Shown: positions 59,358-64,000 of the stretch, in pieces | Position numbering within the stretch: the first letter of the stretch is position 1 | How the letters are laid out: every line of letters begins with the position of its first letter | NCBI RefSeq assembly: GCF_024757985.1 | Contig: NZ_CP103289.1 | Coordinates: 4,340,001 to 4,404,000, forward strand | Source of the DNA: Cellulomonas sp. NS3 | Lineage (GTDB): Bacteria; Actinomycetota; Actinomycetes; Actinomycetales; Cellulomonadaceae | Reading direction: 5' to 3' | Length of the DNA stretch: 64,000 nucleotides | Notes under the pieces: model-generated | Told to the model about the DNA's origin: nothing | The model's input: only the letters and a program-made list of their open reading frames with translations | Database searches by the model: none | Made by a program: the position numbers and the translations under genes

Positions 59358-60032
59358 ATGATCAGCACCAAGCGCACCCAGTTCGCCGCCCTCGGTTTCC
59401 TGGCGGTCGCCACGCTCGGCCTGTCCGCGTGCAGCTCCGACTCGGCGGCTGACGACACGGCCGGCGCGGAGACGACGGCCGAGGAGAGCATGAGCCCGGA
59501 GCCCATGGAGACCGAGGACGAGATGATGGCCGACCCGGCCGCGAACCTCGTCGGCCCCGGCTGTGCGGGCTACGCGGAGACGGTGCCCGACGGTCCCGGC
59601 TCGGTCGTCGGCATGTCGCAGGACCCGGTCGCGGTCGCCGCGTCGAACAACCCGCTCCTGACGACGCTCGTCTCGGCGGTGTCCGGCCAGCTCAACCCCG
59701 AGGTCGACCTGGTCGACACGCTCAACGGCGACGAGTTCACCGTCTTCGCGCCGGTCGACGACGCGTTCGCGAAGATCGACGCCGCGACGATCGAGACCCT
59801 CAAGACCGACACCGCGCTGCTCTCGAGCATCCTGACCTACCACGTCGTGCCGGGGCAGCTCTCGCCCGACATGGTCGTCGGTGAGCAGAGCACCGTGCAG
59901 GGCGGCATGGTCGAGGTGACCGGCTCGGGCGACGAGCTCATGGTCAACGGCGCCAACGTCATCTGCGGCGGCGTGCAGACCGCGAACGCCACGGTCTACC
60001 TCATCGACTCGGTGCTCATGCCCACCAGCTGA
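59358..60032 (+). CDS. Fasciclin-domain lipoprotein (MPT70/MPT83-like)
   Basis: A 224-residue surface lipoprotein. The signal peptide ends in the lipobox LSAC (residues ~22-25), followed by an acidic Ser/Thr/Met/Glu linker. Residues ~85-222 form one FAS1 domain: [15 protein letters not shown], the H1-like [28 protein letters not shown], and the terminal [22 protein letters not shown]. It also has a GPGCAGYAE cysteine upstream of the domain and one in VICGG, as in MPT70/MPT83. Fasciclin domains mediate adhesion. It is preceded by a SigK-type promoter and closely follows dipZ and precedes rskA/sigK, so it is the likely main output of the SigK system. ATG 59358 has GAGGGAG upstream. Confidence 0.92.
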   Translation: MISTKRTQFAALGFLAVATLGLSACSSDSAADDTAGAETTAEESMSPEPMETEDEMMADPAANLVGPGCAGYAETVPDGPGSVVGMSQDPVAVAASNNPLLTTLVSAVSGQLNPEVDLVDTLNGDEFTVFAPVDDAFAKIDAATIETLKTDTALLSSILTYHVVPGQLSPDMVVGEQSTVQGGMVEVTGSGDELMVNGANVICGGVQTANATVYLIDSVLMPTS

Positions 60033-60070
60033 TCACCCGCGCGACCGCCCGGCGACGGGCACCACGGACC

Positions 60071-60110
60071 GGCGAGGCCCCCGCTCAGGGTACGGAGCGG
60101 GGGCCTCGCC
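60071..60110 (+). terminator. Strong terminator after the fasciclin gene
   Basis: A perfect 16-bp stem, GGCGAGGCCCCCGCTC (60071-60086) with its exact complement at 60095-60110, and an 8-nt loop, 38 nt past the stop codon. Confidence 0.8.
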
Positions 60111-60230
60111 CTCGTGCGCCCGGAGGTGGCCGCCGGCCCCGAGCGGCGCGCTGCCCGACGAGCGTCTCCGCAGGTCGCGGGCGCCCGCTGAGCCCTGGCC
60201 GGGCACCCGCGCACGTCCTAGCGTGGGGCC

Positions 60231-60917
60231 ATGATCCTCGCGGAAGACGTGCTCCTGCTCCTGACCGACGACGTCACCGGCAAGCCCGTCGTCGACACCA
60301 CGCGCCTCGACCTGGCGCTCGCCGGCGCCGTGCTGCTCGACCTCGCGACCGCCGGACGCGTCGACGTGAGCGGGCCCGGTGAGCCGGTGAAGCCGGGCCG
60401 GGTCGTGGTGCGCGACCCGCGGCCGACCGGCGACGGCGTGCTCGACGAGGGCCTGCGCCGCATCGCCGCGAAGGGTCCCCGGAAGCCGGCCTCGGTCGTG
60501 CCGGAGCTCGCGAAGAAGCTCCGCCCCGAGCTCCTGGCGCGGCTCGTCGAGCGCGGGGTGCTGCGCCTCCAGGAGGGCAAGGTGCTCGGCATCTTCCCGA
60601 CGTCGGCGTGGCCGGCCGTCGACCCCGCGTACGAGGACGGCCTCCGCCGCGGGCTGCACGACGTGCTCGTCGTCGGCCGCACCCCCACGCCCAGCGAGGC
60701 CGCGCTGGTCTCGATGCTGCAGGCCGTCGACCAGGTCCCGCGCGTGCTCGGCGACGTCGGCGTCCCCAAGCGTGAGCTGCGGCACCGCGCGAAGGCCGTC
60801 GCGCAGGGCGGGTTTGCGGACTCCGCGGTCAAGGGCGCCGTCGAGGCCGTCAATGCCGCCGTGATGGCGGGGGTCATGGCCGCGACGGTCGCGGCGACGA
60901 GCGCCGCCGGGAGCTGA
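60231..60917 (+). CDS. GOLPH3/VPS74 (GPP34) family protein
   Basis: A 228-residue cytosolic, mostly helical protein. It begins MILAEDVLLLLTDDVTGKP and contains DLALAGAVLLDLATAGRVD, KLRPELLARLVERGVLRLQEGKVLGIFP and the basic patch VPKRELRHRAKAVAQGGFA, the pattern of actinobacterial GPP34 proteins. Eukaryotic relatives bind phosphoinositides at the Golgi; the bacterial role is unknown, possibly at the membrane. ATG 60231 lies 6 nt after TAGCGT (60219-60224): leaderless. It converges with rskA with only 3 bp between stops. Confidence 0.88.
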   Translation: MILAEDVLLLLTDDVTGKPVVDTTRLDLALAGAVLLDLATAGRVDVSGPGEPVKPGRVVVRDPRPTGDGVLDEGLRRIAAKGPRKPASVVPELAKKLRPELLARLVERGVLRLQEGKVLGIFPTSAWPAVDPAYEDGLRRGLHDVLVVGRTPTPSEAALVSMLQAVDQVPRVLGDVGVPKRELRHRAKAVAQGGFADSAVKGAVEAVNAAVMAGVMAATVAATSAAGS

Positions 60918-60920
60918 GCC

Positions 60921-61775
60921 TCAGGCCTCGGTCGGTGCCAGCACCACGACGGGGTCGGTCGTCGGCTCCTGCGAGCCCCCCGCCGGCTCGACGGTCACCG
61001 CGAGCGCGTCCCCGGGGGCGAAGTCGTCGGCGAGCCCCCGCAGCGCCCCGGACTCGTCGGGCATCACGACGTCGGGCAGCGGGACGCCGTCGCGGATGAC
61101 CCAGAGCTGGTACTCCCGGCCGGCGCCCGGGTCGTCGAGCCCGGTCGCGGTGAACAGCGCCTGGTCCTCCCCGAGCACGCCGACCGCGGTGCCGCCGCCC
61201 TCGACGTCGGCGCGCACGACCTGCGTGCCCGGCTCCGCCAGGAGCTCGGCGAGGACGCGGGCCTGCTCGCCGGCCCGGCGGGCCTCCTGGTTCTGCTGCC
61301 ACGCGAGCACGCTCGGCACGGCGGCGGCGCCGAGGGCCGTCGCGGCGACCGCGAGCCACGTCGTGCTGCGGCGCGGCGGGCGCCGGCGGGCGTCCAGCTC
61401 GGTCACCCCAGCGGGCGCGGGTGCGGGCGCAGCCGGAGGCGCGGCGGCGGTCGGCTCGGCGCCGTCCGCCACCCCGCGACCGGGGGCCGCGGGTGCCTCG
61501 TCGCGCACCCCGCGCACGCCGGCCTGCGGGGTCGTGCGGATCGCGGCGAGCACCGACGCCCGCACGTCCGCGGGCGCGGGCACCTGGGCCGCCGAGCCCA
61601 GCAGCGCCGCGGTCGCAGTCAGCTCCGCGAGCTCGCGGGCCGCGTCGGGGTCGCGCGCGACGAGCCGCTCGACGGCGCGGCGCTCGACGTCGTCGACCGC
61701 GTCGAGCGCGTAGGCACCCAGCAGGTCCCGCACGTCGGGGGTCTCGTCCCGGCCCGCGCCGTCGGTCGTGCTCAT
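60921..61775 (-). CDS. rskA: Anti-sigma-K factor RskA
   Basis: A 284-residue membrane anti-sigma factor. The N-terminal cytosolic sigma-binding part reads DVRDLLGAYALDAVDDVERRAVERLVARDPDAARELAEL, the zinc-free anti-sigma domain of the RskA type. A Pro/Ala-rich linker, one membrane helix (TTWLAVAATALGAAAVPSVLAW) and an extracellular RskA domain (YQLWVIRDGVPLPDVVMP, FAPGDALAVTVEPAGGS) follow. It should hold SigK at the membrane and release it on proteolysis. ATG 61775 overlaps the sigK stop (ATGA), so the two are translationally coupled. Confidence 0.93.
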   Translation of the reverse strand: MSTTDGAGRDETPDVRDLLGAYALDAVDDVERRAVERLVARDPDAARELAELTATAALLGSAAQVPAPADVRASVLAAIRTTPQAGVRGVRDEAPAAPGRGVADGAEPTAAAPPAAPAPAPAGVTELDARRRPPRRSTTWLAVAATALGAAAVPSVLAWQQNQEARRAGEQARVLAELLAEPGTQVVRADVEGGGTAVGVLGEDQALFTATGLDDPGAGREYQLWVIRDGVPLPDVVMPDESGALRGLADDFAPGDALAVTVEPAGGSQEPTTDPVVVLAPTEA

Positions 61776-62443
61776 GCGGCCACCCCCAGGCAGTCGCGCA
61801 GGCGGAGCAGGCCGTCGCGGATGCGGGACTTCACGGTCGCGAGCGGCGCGGCGAGCTCGTCGGCCACCTCGCGGTACGTGCGGCCGCCGTAGTAGGCCAG
61901 CACGACGGCCTCGTGCTGCGTGGGCGTGAGCCCCTCGAGGCAGTGCCGCACGCGGGCGCGGTCCATGCTCTCCTCGACCTCCTCGGCCACGACGTCGAAC
62001 GGCCGCTCGACCTGCTCGTCGAGCGCGCGCTGGTCCCGGTTCCGCTGCGCCTGCACCGCGCGCACCCGGTCGACGGCCCGGCGGTGCGCGAGCGTGAGCG
62101 CCCACGTGCGGGCCGAGCCGCGCTCGGGGTCGAACCGGGCGGCGGTGCGCCACACCTCGACCATGACCTCCTGGAGCACCTCGGCGGCGTGGTTCCGGTC
62201 GCGCAGCACCGCGAGGCACGTCCCGAACACGGCGGGCGAGAGCGCGTCGTACACGAGCGCGAACGCGGCCTCGTCGCCGGCGGCCGCGCGCACGAGCAGC
62301 GCGTCGGTGCTCTCCGGCTCGTCGGCCACGGGCTCGGGGGCCGGCAGCACGGGCCCGCCGGGAGTCGTGGTCACGAGCGACAGTGTGCCCCACGGCCGCG
62401 GCGCGCGACCCGGCCGCTCGGCCGGTGCTCGGGTCGGGGACAT
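61772..62443 (-). CDS. sigK: ECF RNA polymerase sigma factor SigK
   Basis: A 223-residue extracytoplasmic-function sigma factor. Region 2 is DEAAFALVYDALSPAVFGTCLAVLRDRNHAAEVLQEVMVEVWRTAARFDPERGSARTWALTLAHRRAVDRVR. Region 4 is LTPTQHEAVVLAYYGGRTYREVADELAAPLATVKSRIRDGLLRLRDCL. Partner RskA overlaps its stop codon. ATG 62443 is supported by GGAGGAG upstream; the N-terminus is somewhat longer than usual. It has its own SigK-type promoter (62480-62506), so it is auto-activated. Predicted targets in the window are the fasciclin lipoprotein and dipZ. It is divergent from the diguanylate cyclase. Confidence 0.93.
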   Translation of the reverse strand: MSPTRAPAERPGRAPRPWGTLSLVTTTPGGPVLPAPEPVADEPESTDALLVRAAAGDEAAFALVYDALSPAVFGTCLAVLRDRNHAAEVLQEVMVEVWRTAARFDPERGSARTWALTLAHRRAVDRVRAVQAQRNRDQRALDEQVERPFDVVAEEVEESMDRARVRHCLEGLTPTQHEAVVLAYYGGRTYREVADELAAPLATVKSRIRDGLLRLRDCLGVAA

Positions 62444-62479
62444 CGGGTGGGCTCCTCCTCGGGGCGGGTTCTGCGCAGG

Positions 62480-62506
62480 GTTCGGAGCCGAGCGGCCCGC
62501 GGATGG
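62480..62506 (-). promoter_or_regulatory. SigK-type promoter of sigK-rskA
   Basis: On the minus strand CCATCC (62506-62501), 15-bp spacer, CCGAAC (62485-62480), ~37 bp upstream of the sigK ATG. Confidence 0.8.
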
Positions 62507-62587
62507 CCCCGGGGACGTGACGAACCTGACAACCGTCCAGGAGTGTCGGAACGTTCACCGCGGGGCCGTCCGTGCCGATCCTGAGGC

Positions 62588-64000
62588 ATGACGTGCGTCG
62601 AGAGTGCGGACGAGGTGACCGGGGACACCGGCGCCCTCGTCGTCGTGCCCGCCGCACCCGACGCTCCCGACGCCGCGGAGATCTCCCGCGAGCTCGACGT
62701 GCTCGACGACCAGCGCGGCAACGACCTCGTCGCGATGCTCGCGCGCGCCCTCGAGCTCGAGCAGGCCGCCCGCGCGATCGGCGACGTCGGGCTCGTGTGG
62801 CGCGCCCGCCTCGTCCGCGCCGACGTCTTCGAGCGCCAGGGCCGGCTCGCCGAGGCCACGCGCATCATGTGGCAGGTGCACGACCACGCGACCGACCACG
62901 GCCGGGCGCGCCTGCTCGCCCGCAGCCACCTCGGGCTGTCCTGGGCGTTCCGCGACATCGGGGACCACGCCTCCTACCTCGAGCACTCCGTGAAGGCGCT
63001 CGACGCGCTCGACGACGACGCGCCGCCCTCCATGCGGGCGCACTACGTGATGCGCCTCGCCGACGCGCTCGACGAGTCGGGGTCGATCGACGAGGCCCGG
63101 GCGCGCTACACGCAGGCCGAGCAGCTCGCGGTCGAGGCGGACGACGTCGTGCGCCGCCTGCGGTGCCTGAACAACCGGGCCTACGGCGAGTACGCGGCCG
63201 GCGACTTCGACCTCGCGCAGGAGACCATCGACCGCCTGCTCGACGTGAGCGAGCGCCACGGCATGCCGCTGGGGTCGCACGTGTGGGACACGCTCGCGCG
63301 CGTGCAGATGGGCCGGGGCGACCACGCGGCCGCCGTCGCCAGCGCGCGCCGGGCCCTCGAGGAGAACGGGAACCTCGCGACGCGCGAGGTCACGGCGGAC
63401 GCCGAGTTCCTGCTCACGCTCGCGACCGCGCTGCGGCTCCTCGGGGACCACGACGCCGCGCAGGAGACGCTCGACCGGTGCCGCACGCTCAGCGACACGC
63501 ACGGCCTGCGCTACCGCACGGCACAGGTCGAGGAGGAGCAGGCCGAGATCCACGCGGCGCGCGGGGACCACGAGCGCGCGTTCCACGGGTACAAGCGGTT
63601 CCACGCGCTCGAGAAGGCGCTCGTCTCCGAGGAGCGGGAGGCGCAGGCCCGGCTCCAGCAGGCGATGTTCGAGACGTCCGAGGCGCGGCAGGCCGCCGCC
63701 CGCTTCCGCCACGAGTCCCTGCGCGACCCGCTCACGCAGCTGCTCAACCGCCGCCACGTCGACCAGACGCTGCCCGGGCTGCTCGTGGACAGCCGCGCGC
63801 AGGGCCTGCACCTCGCGGTCGCGCTGATCGACCTGGACCACTTCAAGCGGGTCAACGACACGTTCTCCCACGGGGTCGGCGACGAGGTCCTCGTGCGGGT
63901 CGCGCGCCTGCTCGACGACGTCGCGGACGCCGTCCCGCTGCCCGGCTCGGCGTTCGCCGCACGGCTCGGCGGCGAGGAGTTCCTGCTCGTCGTGCAGTCG
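62588..64000 (+). CDS. TPR-containing diguanylate cyclase (GGDEF), 3' end outside window
   Basis: 471 codons are visible and the gene runs off the right edge. Residues ~30-350 are tandem helical TPR-like repeats (LVWRARLVRADVFERQGRLAEA, RLLARSHLGLSWAFRDIG, RRLRCLNNRAYGEYAAGDFDLA). The GGDEF domain starts HESLRDPLTQLLNRRHVDQTL, has LIDLDHFKRVNDTFSHGVGDEVL and the active-site RLGGEEF close to the window end. The residues before it (PLPGSAFAARLGGEEF) lack the RxxD inhibitory site. It is a soluble cyclic-di-GMP synthase, probably controlled by protein contacts through the TPRs. ATG 62588 lies 5 nt after GATCCT. It is divergent from sigK. Confidence 0.88.
   Translation, partial: MTCVESADEVTGDTGALVVVPAAPDAPDAAEISRELDVLDDQRGNDLVAMLARALELEQAARAIGDVGLVWRARLVRADVFERQGRLAEATRIMWQVHDHATDHGRARLLARSHLGLSWAFRDIGDHASYLEHSVKALDALDDDAPPSMRAHYVMRLADALDESGSIDEARARYTQAEQLAVEADDVVRRLRCLNNRAYGEYAAGDFDLAQETIDRLLDVSERHGMPLGSHVWDTLARVQMGRGDHAAAVASARRALEENGNLATREVTADAEFLLTLATALRLLGDHDAAQETLDRCRTLSDTHGLRYRTAQVEEEQAEIHAARGDHERAFHGYKRFHALEKALVSEEREAQARLQQAMFETSEARQAAARFRHESLRDPLTQLLNRRHVDQTLPGLLVDSRAQGLHLAVALIDLDHFKRVNDTFSHGVGDEVLVRVARLLDDVADAVPLPGSAFAARLGGEEFLLVVQS

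Overview
The window reads as chromosome from a high-GC Gram-positive actinobacterium. Gene content suggests a Cellulomonas-like member of the Micrococcales (inference). The evidence is very GC-rich third codon positions, many GTG starts, a ClpB gene behind an HspR-type HAIR operator, a SigK/RskA system, a GOLPH3-like (GPP34) protein, a DUF5997 gene beside a LysR-like protein, and several plant-polysaccharide-type glycoside hydrolases. A striking trait is leaderless expression: at least fifteen starts sit 5-7 nt after a TAnnnT-like (-10) hexamer.

Layout. 0-4.4 kb: start of an SDR gene, exonuclease III, and three tandem septum-formation-type membrane proteins, the middle one decayed. 4.5-9.3 kb: gluconate-type permease, GH3 glycosidase and a TetR regulator. 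9.5-20.3 kb: a chemoreceptor broken by a small deletion, an oxidoreductase, a UPF0303 protein, a MASE1-PAS-SpoIIE phosphatase, clpB with its HAIR site, a diguanylate cyclase and an alpha/beta hydrolase. 20.3-25.6 kb: a coupled exopolysaccharide operon (GT2 synthase, GH26, nucleotide-sugar dehydrogenase) behind a ~315-nt structured leader. 25.8-30.2 kb: a VOC protein, then a two-component system flanked by two secreted Asp-rich proteins whose promoters share an array of 11-bp direct repeats.

30.3-42.6 kb is the most unusual part. All genes lie on the minus strand and nearly all encode secreted proteins. A 1386-residue polymorphic toxin (signal peptide, ALF-like and Ala-rich repeats, HINT, EndoU-like tip) overlaps a presumed immunity gene. 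It is followed by two paralogous secreted proteins of unknown family and four tandem trypsin-fold proteins. In all four the catalytic His and Ser are replaced, while the C-terminal repeat module differs from gene to gene.

42.9-55.7 kb: trmB, the DUF5997/LysR-like pair, ohr with a divergent TetR gene and palindromic operator, a MarR/old-yellow-enzyme pair around a perfect 28-bp palindrome, YqgE, an aldo/keto reductase, tRNA-Arg(ACG), a His-rich membrane protein with a frameshifted PepSY gene, tRNA-Ser(GCT), a ThrE-type exporter and a DUF427 protein. 55.8-62.5 kb: a compact SigK regulon (dipZ, fasciclin lipoprotein, rskA, sigK) with the same promoter, CCATCC-N15-CCGAA(T/C), before dipZ, the fasciclin gene and sigK. 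The window ends inside a TPR-GGDEF diguanylate cyclase.

Three genes (2408, 9523 and 52279) carry disrupting lesions. Whether these are real decay or assembly error cannot be settled from the sequence alone.
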